NCBI GenBank assembly: GCA_039182515.1
Contig: JBCDCE010000043.1
Span: forward strand, 1 to 34,798
DNA: 34,798 nucleotides
Direction of reading: 5' to 3'
Source of the DNA: JBCDCE01 sp039182515
Lineage (GTDB): Bacteria > Pseudomonadota > Alphaproteobacteria > Rhodobacterales > Rhodobacteraceae
Shown: positions 1 through 8,021 of the stretch, piece by piece
How the letters are laid out: the number at the start of each line of letters is the position of its first letter
How positions within the stretch are numbered: position 1 is the stretch's first letter
Translations under genes and position numbers: made by a program
The notes under the pieces: model-generated
Told to the model about the DNA's origin: nothing
What the model saw: only the letters and a program-made list of their open reading frames with translations
The model's database searches: none

Positions 1-1
1 A

Positions 2-76
2 CCCCATTCCGCGCTTGATCGACAGACGCCGGACGACGCATATTGGGCAGGCTTGGAACAGCAGAAAGCAGCATGA
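2..76 (+). mobile_element. IS3-family transposase, C-terminal fragment cut by the window edge
   Basis: Frame 2 reads an uninterrupted 24-residue tail that contains HSALDRQTPDDAYWAGLE and ends at a TGA (74-76). The HSxLxxxTPxxAY pattern is typical of the extreme C-terminus of IS3-family (OrfB, DDE/rve integrase) transposases, just after the catalytic core. The rest of the element lies to the left of the window, so its completeness cannot be judged. About 55 bases of non-coding DNA follow the stop before a candidate terminal inverted repeat near 112-136. Assignment to IS3 rather than another rve-type transposase rests on this short tail only. Confidence 0.7.
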
Positions 77-111
77 AACCTAAACCCGATACACCTTAGA
101 AACGCTGCAAA

Positions 112-136
112 CCTGTCCGAAAAGGTGGGACCACTT
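112..136. repeat. Putative right terminal inverted repeat of the IS
   Basis: After the transposase stop comes a GC-rich stretch that, read on the minus strand, begins near TGGTCCCACCTTTTCGG. This fits the 5'-TG start of many IS3-family ends. The mate repeat is outside the window, so the exact boundary (about 133-136) is inferred from position and look only. Confidence 0.4.
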
Positions 137-618
137 CTAAGTTCTGCAGTTTTGAGGGGTTCGTTGCTCATCCAGTCTATGATGCGGGATGGGAGCCTTA
201 CAATAAGGATTATGAAGCCAGCTTGATCCGCTCTAATGTTTCCGACTTCATTGACCAACTCGATATAAGTTTCTTTCCATCTTGGCACGCATTTCGATTT
301 ACGGCTTATAGGTATGAAAATTCTTTTAATTTCAGAAGTCTAAGTGACCTCCCCACCGATACTTTTGAATGGAGCAACCTTCTGCTTTCCCGACCGCATC
401 TGAGGTTTGACTTGCTTAATGGAAGAAGATGGAACGTATTCTCGCAACATCTAGACTTCAAAGTAAGTAAAAGGAAGCCACTGAGCGTCGGTACGGAGAC
501 AGACAGAGTTTGCAAGGCGTTTGAGCGCAATGCAGGATTTCTTTTTGATGCACTCAAAGGCGACTATACTGGAAGGCTTGTAAACGTTACTCACTACGAG
601 AGACCGCTCTCGTCTTGA
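137..618 (+). pseudogene. Hypothetical protein gene, probably 5'-truncated by the IS end
   Basis: The frame is open from base 100 to the TAG stop at 616-618. The first usable start is a TTG at 223 (131 residues), with no convincing ribosome site. The upstream in-frame sequence still looks protein-like (FCSFEGF, then VYDAGWEPYNKDYEASLI), so coding may begin inside or beyond the IS junction. The product is rich in aromatic residues (Trp, Tyr, Phe), has no signal peptide or membrane helix, and matches no family I recognise. Either this is the 3' part of a gene interrupted by the IS, or a short gene using TTG 223. Codon use looks less GC-rich than the rest of the window, which suits acquired DNA. 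Confidence 0.4.
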
Positions 619-761
619 GTGTTTTCTATCGCCACTCTGTCAATAAACGAAACTCAAGCCGTTCCAATACCTGCCCGTGGGGTGGTGCTCTGAGGTTAGT
701 TTGGCGCACTTTATTGAAACCAAACACAGTCCACAGAAATTCTGTTCGTAGCAGAAACCAA

Positions 762-820
762 AACACCAGCCCGCTCGGACGGGCAGGTGTTGGACCGGCG
801 CCTTCGGCTTGATTCCGGTC
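762..820. other. Two tandem stem-loops in the 619-912 intergenic stretch
   Basis: The first hairpin has an 11-bp stem: AACACC (762-767) plus GCCCG (769-773) pairs with CGGGC (780-784) plus GGTGTT (786-791), with one A-A mismatch and a six-base loop. The second pairs GACCGG (793-798) with CCGGTC (815-820) around an inner GCC/GGC mini-hairpin. No T-tract follows either, so they are not classic intrinsic terminators. They lie about 90 bases before the start codon of the reductase gene and could be a leader structure or mobile-element debris. Nothing else is recognised between 619 and 912. Confidence 0.4.
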
Positions 821-912
821 TTGGTCGGGTTTCAAAAGCAGGGGTGATTTGGAGTGTTGCAGTGGCCTCTTGCTCCGGTGATAACAAAGCGCAAGGCATG
901 AGGGAGGCATAG

Positions 913-2124
913 ATGTTTGGGATTTTAATTATAGGCGCGGGCCAGGCCGCGGCGTCCTTTAGTGCTAGCTATCGCGCTGTTGATCCGGACACGCCCATCA
1001 CGCTTGTGGGCCAAGAGCCAAGCATTCCCTATCAACGCCCGCCGCTCTCGAAGAAATATGCTCTGGGCGAGATGAGTGTCGCGCAGCTGCATTTGCGCCC
1101 TGACACCTGGTATGCCGATCAAAACGTCACGCTGATTACGGGCCAAGCTGTGACGGAGATTTCGCGCGAGGCTAAATCCGCCAAGCTCAGCGATGGGCGC
1201 GAGCTCTCCTGGGATAAGCTCTTTTTCGCAACGGGCGCGGATGTGCGTAGGTTGCCGGAGAGCGTGACCAAAGGCCTAAGCAACATCCTTTATCTGCGGA
1301 GCTTAGCGGATGCCGATGCGCTGGCCGAAAAGCTCGAAGCGGGCAAGCGGATCGTGATCGTGGGTGGCGGCTACATTGGGCTCGAGGCGGCCGCAGTCTG
1401 TGCCAAGCAAGGCATGAACGTCACTCTGCTAGAGGCAGCACCGCGCATCTTGCAACGTGTGGCTTGCGCTGAAACGGCTGATTGGTTCCGCGAGCTACAT
1501 GAAAGCGAAGGCGTTCGGATCATCGAAGGCACGGGGCTGTCCCATTTCGAAGGGCATGACGGCACGTTGCAAGCCGCCCACTTAAGCGACGGCACGGTTC
1601 TGGAGGCGGATCTTGCGCTTGTGGGCATTGGGATTGTCCCCAATGTGAACTTGGCTGAGGCAGCAGGGCTGCGCGTGGCCACGGGCATTGAGGTGGATCA
1701 TACTGGTCAAACCAGCGATCCCGCGATCTATGCAGCGGGCGATTGCGCGGAGTTTAGGTATCAAGGCCAGCCCACACGGCTTGAGTCAGTGCCCAATGCC
1801 ATTGATCAAGCCACAATCGCGGCTCAAGCCATGAGCGGACAAGATGTGACCTACCTGGTCAAACCTTGGTTTTGGTCCGATCAATACGACGTCAAGCTGC
1901 AAATCGCAGGCCTCAACCGCGGTTATGACCAGGTGGTGACACGGCCTTGCGAAAAGCCGCGCTCGGCGGCGCATTTCTACTACCGAGAGGGCCAGCTTTG
2001 CGCAGTAGATGCGATGAACGAACCGCGGGTTTATATGGTCTCAAAGCGCCTCTTGGAGGCAGGCAAAACCATTGCACCCGAGCAGGCCATGGATCCCGCG
2101 TTTGAGCTGAAATCGCTTTTGTGA
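913..2124 (+). CDS. FAD/NAD(P)-dependent ferredoxin reductase-like oxidoreductase
   Basis: A 403-residue flavoprotein of the putidaredoxin/rhodocoxin reductase type, which moves electrons from NAD(P)H through FAD to a small [2Fe-2S] ferredoxin. An FAD-binding GxGxxA motif lies at residues 8-13, followed by YQRPPLSKKY near residue 37, characteristic of this family. A second Rossmann motif, VGGGYIGLE, near residues 150-158 binds NAD(P)H, and the late FAD motif IYAAGDCAEF is near 272. The C-terminal reductase domain is complete. The ATG follows a strong GGGAGG ribosome site (start chosen on this). No ferredoxin, P450 or Rieske oxygenase gene is adjacent, so its redox partner is unknown. It stands alone on the plus strand and converges on the barrel pseudogene. 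Confidence 0.9.
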   Translation: MFGILIIGAGQAAASFSASYRAVDPDTPITLVGQEPSIPYQRPPLSKKYALGEMSVAQLHLRPDTWYADQNVTLITGQAVTEISREAKSAKLSDGRELSWDKLFFATGADVRRLPESVTKGLSNILYLRSLADADALAEKLEAGKRIVIVGGGYIGLEAAAVCAKQGMNVTLLEAAPRILQRVACAETADWFRELHESEGVRIIEGTGLSHFEGHDGTLQAAHLSDGTVLEADLALVGIGIVPNVNLAEAAGLRVATGIEVDHTGQTSDPAIYAAGDCAEFRYQGQPTRLESVPNAIDQATIAAQAMSGQDVTYLVKPWFWSDQYDVKLQIAGLNRGYDQVVTRPCEKPRSAAHFYYREGQLCAVDAMNEPRVYMVSKRLLEAGKTIAPEQAMDPAFELKSLL

Positions 2125-2156
2125 CGCGTATATACTGAACCGAGCGCGCCCCGCCT

Positions 2157-2884
2157 TTACTCGGCTGCAAAATCCAAGAGCAGTAGGCCTGTTGGCCCTG
2201 TGGCAGACGCCCCTGTGCCCGATGCAACGCCTGCAACACTTGTTGGGCCTGCACCGTAGAAAATGGCGCGCCCGGTTTGTTGATCGAAATTGGTCAGCCC
2301 GAAATCTGTGGGGTCTAAGGTGAGGTCTAACGCAAAGTAGTTTGCATCTAGATATGTGGGCTCAAAAATCACTGTGGTGTCATTGATCGCAATATTGCCG
2401 ACGCGTGAGGCAGTAATTTCTTTCAGCGCGAGCTCGCCTGACGCGGTCTGGGAGGAGAAATCCACCTCTACAGATGCATCGCCTACAGCAATCGCGAAAT
2501 AACTGTCATAAGAGGCAACAACGCGCGCAAATCCTGTGCCAATGTAGGTGACACGACCGCTGCGTGCGGCCACATCGGCGGGTGCGGTGTTAAATCCTCC
2601 AATGGCCGTGGCGTTCCCAAAAGGTCGTTGTCAGGATCTCTATACCCCACCAAATAGGCCGCCATTTGCGCGTTGTTTGCATTGAAATAGGGAAACAGGG
2701 TTAGGCTGCTTTGCCCCGATGCGCCTTGAAATTGCGTGCCATCAAAGACCAGATCGAAAGTCTTTCCGTCAAAGGTCACAGTAAACCTGTTCGGATCCCC
2801 AACGAGCTGGGCTGATATGTCCTTATCTTCGAATTGACGGACAGGGGCCTGAAAGCATGGAGCGAAAAGCTTGAACCGTCCCGC
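2157..2884 (-). pseudogene. Transferrin-binding-protein-like beta-barrel lipoprotein gene, frameshifted and lacking its 5' end
   Basis: Two minus-strand frames join into one protein. The first (2884 down to about 2617) contains FTVTFDGKTFDLVFDGTQF and NNAQMAAYLVGYRDPDN. The second (about 2626 down to the TAA at 2157) continues GNATAIGGFNTAPADVAARSG, then a strand-rich region, and ends with GAGPTSVAGVASGTG before LLLLDFAAE. Gly-rich strands that end in an AGVxSGTG-like segment are usual in TbpB-like (TbpBBD) surface lipoprotein barrels. The frames differ by one base, near the TTTTGGG run (plus strand 2616-2622). No ATG, signal peptide or lipobox remains upstream: the frame hits a TGA at 2885-2887. 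The gene therefore looks dead, unless a sequencing error and an unusual start combine. Confidence 0.6.
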
Positions 2885-2911
2885 TCACCACCCGTTCCTA
2901 AGAGGCGGAGC

Positions 2912-2992
2912 CGACCAGCCCCTTGATCGTATCCTGGCCGCCCCCCATGGGCGGGAGCTTTCAGCCCGACGCCCGCGGTCGGGGGCTGGTCG
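2912..2992. repeat. Nested inverted repeat (cruciform-like)
   Basis: A perfect 11-bp inverted repeat, CGACCAGCCCC (2912-2922) with GGGGCTGGTCG (2982-2992), encloses two further perfect hairpins: CCGCCC/GGGCGG (2938-2943 with 2949-2954) and CCCGAC/GTCGGG (2965-2970 with 2978-2983). The last stem overlaps the outer right arm by two bases, so the two are partly alternative. There is no T-tract. It lies between the 3' end of livF and the decayed barrel gene. It could be an excision scar, a mobile-element end, or an RNA structure. I recognise no known family. Confidence 0.55.
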
Positions 2993-3109
2993 TTGAATTT
3001 AGAAAATACAGTGCAGAAGTCACGACCTTAGGTTGAAGTCAACTCAGTGTGCGTTTCTTGCGAGACACTTCCAGAAATATAAGCTCAAGCGTTTTGTGCG
3101 GTTGGTGTA

Positions 3110-3796
3110 TCACACGCCCAAATACCGCTCTGAAATCTCAGAGCTAAGCGCGCTGATCTCACCGGTCCAGACTGACCTGCCGCGCTCTAGGATGACGGCG
3201 CGATCCGCGACGCTGCGCATTTCGTTGAGCGATTTATCAATCAGCAAAATAGCCAGATCCGTTTCACGTTTGAGCTTGGTGATGATGGCCCAAATCTCTT
3301 CGCGGATCAGAGGGGCTAAGCCCTCGGTGGCTTCATCCAAAATCAAAAGGCGCGGGTTGGTCATGAGAGCGCGGGCAATAGCCAGCATTTGCTGCTCGCC
3401 TCCTGAAAGGGACGCGGCGCGCTGGTGAAGGCGCTCGCCGAGGCGCGGGAAGAGCTCTTGCACGCGTTCAAGAGACCAATCGCCGGGCCGCGCGGCAGCG
3501 ATCAGGTTTTCTTTGACTGTCAGATCTGCAAAACACCGCCGACCTTCAGGAACAAGCCCAAGCCCCAGCCGGGTGGCGCGATGGCTTGGTAAAGGACGCA
3601 AATCCTGATCCGCAAACCGCAGCGTGCCGCTGGAAGGCATCATCTTGCAAATGCATTTGACCGTGGTGCTTTTGCCCATGCCGTTGCGACCCATAAGGGC
3701 CACAACCTCACCTGGATGTACCTCGAGGGACACATCAAACAGCGCTTGGCTCACGCCATATCGGGCCTCAAGGTTGCCGACCTGAAGCAGGCTCAT
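3110..3796 (-). CDS. livF: Branched-chain amino-acid type ABC transporter, ATPase LivF
   Basis: A 228-residue ATPase, one of the two nucleotide-binding subunits of a HAAT-family (Liv) importer on the cytoplasmic face of the inner membrane. It has Walker A GRNGMGKST (residues 36-44), signature LSGGEQQ (130-136) and Walker B LLILDE (150-155). The length is normal for LivF (about 230-240). The ATG overlaps the livG stop by ATGA, so the two are probably translationally coupled. It is the last gene of the livK-H-M-G-F operon. The signal-transmission motif after Walker B reads DEATEGL, usual for LivF. Substrate cannot be read from the ATPase; Liv-type systems also carry amides and urea. Confidence 0.95.
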   Translation of the reverse strand: MSLLQVGNLEARYGVSQALFDVSLEVHPGEVVALMGRNGMGKSTTVKCICKMMPSSGTLRFADQDLRPLPSHRATRLGLGLVPEGRRCFADLTVKENLIAAARPGDWSLERVQELFPRLGERLHQRAASLSGGEQQMLAIARALMTNPRLLILDEATEGLAPLIREEIWAIITKLKRETDLAILLIDKSLNEMRSVADRAVILERGRSVWTGEISALSSEISERYLGV

Positions 3797-4542
3797 GCGG
3801 TCTCTCCAAGATAGGCTTGTTGCACGTCCCGACTGGCGCGGATCTCGGCGACTGTGCCTGTGGCGATGATCTGGCCATTGACCAACACGCTGATCCGATC
3901 CGCCAGGGCAAAGACCGCGTCCATATCATGCTCGATCAAGAGGATAGGCGCTTCGTCTCTCAACCGTGACAGCAATTCCGTGAGCGCTTTAGAGCCTTCG
4001 CTGCCCAGGCCTGCCATGGGCTCATCCATCAAAAAGGCTTTGGGCTGGAGTGTGAGGGCTATGGCCACTTCAAGCTGGCGGCGCATGCCGTGGCTGAGCT
4101 CCGCGCAGCGGGTGTGAGCATGATCTGACAGTCCAACTCTGGCCAAGGCCTCTTCGGCTCGATCGCGCAAGGCGCTCATCTTTGGGGCAGGGCGCCACAT
4201 ATGCCAAGCGCGGCCCATAGCCCCAATGGCCCCTAGAAGGACGTTTTCCAATGCGCTGTCTTCTGTGGCCAACGCAGAGATCTGAAAGGTGCGGCCCAGG
4301 CCCGCTTCGGCGCGCTGAGGGGTGGACCAAGTGGTGACGTCTCGTCCCATGAAATGTACCGAGCCGCTGTCGGGCGGTAAGATCCCGGTGATTTGCTGAA
4401 TGAGCGTGGACTTGCCCGCTCCATTTGGCCCAATGATCGCGTGGATTTCACCTGATTTCAGATCAATCGAGACCTCTTGTGTCGCGCGCAAAGCGCCGAA
4501 GGATTTGCTCAAGCTTCGTGTTTGCAAAATAGGATCAGACAT
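3793..4542 (-). CDS. livG: Branched-chain amino-acid type ABC transporter, ATPase LivG
   Basis: A 249-residue ATPase partner of LivF. Walker A GPNGAGKST lies at residues 38-46. The signature segment is LSHGMRRQLE, the degenerate form usual in LivG, and Walker B is FLMDEPMAGL. The C-terminal stretch after the H-loop (LIEHDMDAVFALADR) is typical. The stop overlaps the livF ATG, and the start overlaps the livM stop by eight bases, giving continuous coupling through the operon. Confidence 0.95.
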   Translation of the reverse strand: MSDPILQTRSLSKSFGALRATQEVSIDLKSGEIHAIIGPNGAGKSTLIQQITGILPPDSGSVHFMGRDVTTWSTPQRAEAGLGRTFQISALATEDSALENVLLGAIGAMGRAWHMWRPAPKMSALRDRAEEALARVGLSDHAHTRCAELSHGMRRQLEVAIALTLQPKAFLMDEPMAGLGSEGSKALTELLSRLRDEAPILLIEHDMDAVFALADRISVLVNGQIIATGTVAEIRASRDVQQAYLGETA

Positions 4543-5518
4543 GCGCCCCCTCCTTGCCCGTCAGAAGGCCCACAACGCCGCCGCGCGCAAAAAGCACAAT
4601 GCCAAGCAGGATCGCCCCGAGGCAAATCTGCCAAAACTCCGTAAGCCCGCCCAGCCAATGCTCCAGCAAAACAAACACAGCCGCGCCAATCACAGGGCCC
4701 ATGAGCCGGCCCACGCCGCCAATGATGATGAAGACAATCAACTCGCCAGACAGCTGCCAGCTGAACATCTGCGGCGAGACAAAGCGGTTGAGATCGGCAA
4801 AGAGCGCCCCCGCCAGCCCGGTGATGGCCCCCGAGATAACAAAGGCCAAAAGCTTGATGCGCGCAGGATTAAGCCCCACGGTTTCCACCCGGACTGAGGA
4901 TTGCCGCGCTGCATTTAACACAAGTCCAAAAGGCGAGGCGACAAGGCGCGCTTTTAGAAACAGCACACAGACCAGGATCGAGAGGCACAGCCCATAGAAC
5001 TGGATGGGAACAAGCGTGTTGAGCCCTGGAAACTCGTTGCGCACATAGATCGACAAGCCGTCTTCGCCGCCGTAAGCCGCCCAAGAGATGGCGAAATAGT
5101 AAAACATTTGCCCAAAAGCGAGCGTGATCATGATGAAGTAGACCCCGCTTGTTCTGAGCACCAATAGCCCGATTAGGTAAGCGATCAGTGCCGAAAGAAG
5201 CGTGGCGGTGAGCCAAATGATCGGCATGGATTTGGTGCCCTCAATGCTCATTCCAAAAAGCTCAAGCGGCACATAGGTTTGCGCATGCGAGGCCAGGATG
5301 CCCATGGCATAGCCCCCGATCCCAAAAAACACCGCATGGCCCAGGCTCACAAGGCCGCCGATGCCAAGCGCAATGTTGAGGCCAACAGCCGCAATCGCCA
5401 AGATCACCACGCGTGTGGTCAACGTGATGGTAAAGGGTGCATCCGCCAGCAGAGCCCAAAGTGGCACAGCAATGAGGGCTGCCAAAACGGCCCAATTGAT
5501 CCAGCGCTCGGGAATCAT
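4535..5518 (-). CDS. livM: Branched-chain amino-acid type ABC transporter, permease LivM
   Basis: An integral inner-membrane permease with many hydrophobic helices and the BPD_transp_2 core (LGIGGLVSLGHAVFFGIGGYA, and GGVGRLMGPVIGA near the C-terminus). I place the start at the ATG at 5518, which overlaps the livH stop as ATGA and has a GGAG ribosome site nine bases upstream. This gives 327 residues beginning MIPERWINW. An 11-residue longer form would need a TTG at 5551 deep inside livH and is less likely. It pairs with LivH to form the transmembrane channel. Confidence 0.93.
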   Translation of the reverse strand: MIPERWINWAVLAALIAVPLWALLADAPFTITLTTRVVILAIAAVGLNIALGIGGLVSLGHAVFFGIGGYAMGILASHAQTYVPLELFGMSIEGTKSMPIIWLTATLLSALIAYLIGLLVLRTSGVYFIMITLAFGQMFYYFAISWAAYGGEDGLSIYVRNEFPGLNTLVPIQFYGLCLSILVCVLFLKARLVASPFGLVLNAARQSSVRVETVGLNPARIKLLAFVISGAITGLAGALFADLNRFVSPQMFSWQLSGELIVFIIIGGVGRLMGPVIGAAVFVLLEHWLGGLTEFWQICLGAILLGIVLFARGGVVGLLTGKEGAHV

Positions 5519-6435
5519 CCGCGCACTCCAAAGAGGCCCGTGGGTCGCCAAATGAGCACCAGGCTCATCAGGATGTAGATCAGCATGGAGGCCAGGGCTG
5601 AGCCCGATTGGCTTGCGGTGCTTGGATCCATGAAGAGCTTAAAGAGGGCAGGGAGGAAAATACCGCCCAAAGTGTCTGTCAGGCCCACGAGGATGGCGCC
5701 GATAAAGGCCCCTTTGATAGAGCCAATGCCGCCGATCACAATCACCACAAAGGCCAGTATCAGCACCGGCTCTCCCATGCCCACTTGTACCGATTGGATC
5801 GCACCCACCAAGGCGCCTGCCAGGCCGGCAAGTGCGGCTCCAAGGGCAAAGATCACGGTGTAGAGCTTGGAGATATCCACGCCCAAAGCCGCAATCATCT
5901 CACGGTCGTTTTTGCCCGCGCGGATCTGAATGCCAATCCGGGTGCGCTCGATAAGCCACCAAAGCCCAAGGGCCACGATCAGACCCACCGCAATAAGTGT
6001 CAGACGGTAGAGCGGATATTGGATGCCACCCGGCAGCGTCACTGGGCCGGATAGGGCCTCTGGAATGTCGAGATAAAGCGGGAAGGAGCCAAAGAGCCAA
6101 CGTGTTCCTTCCGAGAAGATCAATATGAGCGCAAAGGTCGCCAAAACCTGATCGAGATGCGCGCTGCGGTAGAGCCGCCGGATCACCACCATTTCCACAA
6201 GTGCGCCCACGAGCGCAGCCGCCGCGAGGGCTGCCATGAGTGCCAAAAGGAACGAACCGGTGAGGCCCGCCACGGCAGCGGCCGCAAAAGCCCCCACCAT
6301 ATAGAGTGAGCCATGGGCCAAATTGATCAGCCCCATAACGCCAAAAATCAGCGTTAAGCCTGCGGCCATGAGAAACAACATGACCCCAAACTGCAGGCCG
6401 TTCAGCACCTGCTCAACGATGAGAAGGATCGACAT
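5515..6435 (-). CDS. livH: Branched-chain amino-acid type ABC transporter, permease LivH
   Basis: A 306-residue permease. The N-terminal run QVLNGLQFGVMLFLMAAGLT, then FGVMGLINLAHGSLYMVGA, is diagnostic of LivH. GGIGSIKGAFIGAILVGL in the second half is the conserved cytoplasmic loop that contacts the ATPases. It is separated from livK by 64 bases that hold a strong stem-loop, and overlaps livM by ATGA. The hairpin may set a higher level of binding protein than of permease. Confidence 0.95.
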   Translation of the reverse strand: MSILLIVEQVLNGLQFGVMLFLMAAGLTLIFGVMGLINLAHGSLYMVGAFAAAAVAGLTGSFLLALMAALAAAALVGALVEMVVIRRLYRSAHLDQVLATFALILIFSEGTRWLFGSFPLYLDIPEALSGPVTLPGGIQYPLYRLTLIAVGLIVALGLWWLIERTRIGIQIRAGKNDREMIAALGVDISKLYTVIFALGAALAGLAGALVGAIQSVQVGMGEPVLILAFVVIVIGGIGSIKGAFIGAILVGLTDTLGGIFLPALFKLFMDPSTASQSGSALASMLIYILMSLVLIWRPTGLFGVRG

Positions 6436-6448
6436 CTAAAGGCTCCAG

Positions 6449-6478
6449 ATCGGTCCGCCAAAAGACGAGCGGACCGAT
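6449..6478 (-). terminator. livK-livH intercistronic stem-loop (attenuator or mRNA stabiliser)
   Basis: ATCGGTCCGC (6449-6458) pairs perfectly with GCGGACCGAT (6469-6478) across a 10-base loop. No T-tract follows on the minus strand, so read-through is likely. Such hairpins after binding-protein genes commonly protect the upstream message from 3' decay. Confidence 0.65.
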
Positions 6479-6499
6479 GGTTTCACAGACGAAGACGTC

Positions 6500-7627
6500 T
6501 TAGAATTTACAGTCGCCTGCGTAGGCGTCGGAGTGGTTTTCCAGCGCAACACCGATGATCTTATTGGTGAAGACGTCACCTTCTTGGATCACTTCGCGGG
6601 CATAGATTGTCTGCACCGGGTGGTGGTTGGGCCCAAAGTTAAACGCCCCACGTGTGCTTGCAAAATCAGCCGCTTCAAGCGCTGCACGGAAGGCATCTGC
6701 ATCAGACACATCTGCTTTTTCCACTGCGGACACGAGGAGGTTTGCTGTGTCAAAGCCTTGGCTGGCATAGAGCGATGGCAAACGGCCATATTTCTCTTGG
6801 AAGCTTGCCACGAAGGCTGCGTTGGTTGGGTTGTCGATGTCTTTGTTCCACTGACTGGTGTTCACCACCCCAAGGGCAGCACCACCCACAGCTTGCAAAA
6901 TCCCCTGGTCAAAGCTGAAGGCCGGGCCCACAACCGGGATCTCTACGCCGCTATCGGCATATTGCTTGAGAAACGAAATCCCCATGCCGCCTGGCAGGAA
7001 GAAAAAGACGCTGTCGGCCCCAGAGGCGCGGATTTGCGCGATTTCAGCCGCATAGTCCGTTTGACCCAGCTGGGTGAAAAGCTCGCCCGCAAGCTCGCCT
7101 TCATAAAAGCGCTTGTAGCCTGTGAGCGCATCCTGACCAGCAGGGTAGTTCGGCGCCAGAATGAAGCTGTTTTTGTAGCCCGCACTATTGGCATAAGCGC
7201 CTGCGGCTTCGTGCAGATTGTCGTTCTGCCAAGCCACGTTGAAGTAATTCTCATGGCACCCTTTTCCGGCAAGCGCAGAAGGTCCAGCGTTGGGCGAGAG
7301 GTAGAATTTCCCTTGCGCGGTTGCACTTGGTACCACGGCCATAGCGAGGTTGGACCAAATGATGCCGGTCATCACATCCACGCGTTCGGCTTGGATCATT
7401 TTGTCGGCCAACTGCACCGCGATGTCGGGCTTGCGTTGGTCGTCTTCGATCACAACTTCGATGTCTGATCGACCCGATTGCTCGATGGCAAGCATAAAGC
7501 CGTCGCGCACATCAATCCCGAGGCCAGCGCCGCCGCCCGAAAGCGTGGTGATCATGCCAACTTTGACGTCTGCTACAGCCGCTGACGCTGTCAGTGCAAG
7601 CGCTGCTCCCATTACCAAGTTCTTCAT
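6500..7627 (-). CDS. livK: Branched-chain amino-acid type ABC transporter, periplasmic substrate-binding protein
   Basis: Periplasmic type-1 binding protein (Peripla_BP_6), 375 residues. I start at the ATG at 7627, which follows a strong GGGAGG ribosome site and yields a clean signal peptide: MKNL, then a hydrophobic core, with cleavage expected after AVA at residue 19. The mature protein begins DVKVGMITTLSGGGAGLG, the usual fold entry. A longer frame to 7738 adds 37 polar residues before the signal peptide and is rejected. One Cys pair (GCHENYFN and the C-terminal AGDCKF) may form a disulphide. As first gene of the operon it should be the most expressed. The ligand is not deducible; an aromatic compound, amide or amino acid are all possible for this family. 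Confidence 0.93.
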   Translation of the reverse strand: MKNLVMGAALALTASAAVADVKVGMITTLSGGGAGLGIDVRDGFMLAIEQSGRSDIEVVIEDDQRKPDIAVQLADKMIQAERVDVMTGIIWSNLAMAVVPSATAQGKFYLSPNAGPSALAGKGCHENYFNVAWQNDNLHEAAGAYANSAGYKNSFILAPNYPAGQDALTGYKRFYEGELAGELFTQLGQTDYAAEIAQIRASGADSVFFFLPGGMGISFLKQYADSGVEIPVVGPAFSFDQGILQAVGGAALGVVNTSQWNKDIDNPTNAAFVASFQEKYGRLPSLYASQGFDTANLLVSAVEKADVSDADAFRAALEAADFASTRGAFNFGPNHHPVQTIYAREVIQEGDVFTNKIIGVALENHSDAYAGDCKF

Positions 7628-7775
7628 CTCGTGTTCCTCCCGTAGAACGCTTCTGACCCACCTCATCTGGCTGGCCCCACCCGGGACATGCCGATGATTT
7701 CCGGGGCGACAGTGTGGCCACCAGCCTTTGGTCGTCAACCGCTATTCGGCAATTAAGGGCGGTTCGGGCTCTTTG

Positions 7776-7916
7776 TTAAAAATCTAGAAACGGCAGCACT
7801 GCGCCCACAATGGCTTCGGGGCGGTCTTCTTGTACGAGATGGCCAGCCTTTGGAATGGGAAGGCAAGGGTCTTGCGAGATCTTCGCCGCAAGCACGTCTA
7901 TAAGGCAGGCGGGCGA
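7776..7916 (-). pseudogene. Alpha/beta-hydrolase C-terminal remnant
   Basis: Read on the minus strand, codons from 7916 to the TAA at 7776-7778 give IDVLAAKISQDPCLPIPKAG followed by HLVQEDRPEAIVGAVLPFLD. The AGHLVQEDRPEAI block is the catalytic-His segment at the C-terminus of haloalkane-dehalogenase-like alpha/beta hydrolases. Upstream the frame is closed by a TGA at 7917-7919, and no nucleophile elbow or earlier domain is found. This is thus the tail of a deleted gene. It lies in the gap upstream of livK. The rest of 7628-8021 holds only the livK leader and unassigned DNA. Confidence 0.6.
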
Positions 7917-8021
7917 TCAGGCACCGAAAGTCGCGTTGGCGAACAAAAAAAGCCTGCAAAACGCGCTTATGGTGGGTATTGATGCACTTTGGAATTGCGC
8001 GGAATTATTTCACTGCATTGG

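Noticed and set aside
73..99. Short ATG frame ending in TAG, in frame with the ORF at 137-618, as if an amber codon split a gene
   Set aside because: It overlaps the transposase stop and lies in what looks like the IS 3' non-coding end, so the shared frame is likely chance.
619..912. Possible tRNA or other known structured RNA among the hairpins
   Set aside because: No T-loop, anticodon arm or acceptor arrangement could be drawn from the stems.
2616..2626. Programmed -1 frameshift in the barrel gene
   Set aside because: The run CCTTTTGGG in the zero frame (CTT TTG) does not fit an X-XXY-YYZ slippery heptamer, so a mutation is more likely.
6533..7468. 311-codon plus-strand frame across livK
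   Set aside because: Complete antisense to livK, which has a signal peptide, ribosome site and family motifs.
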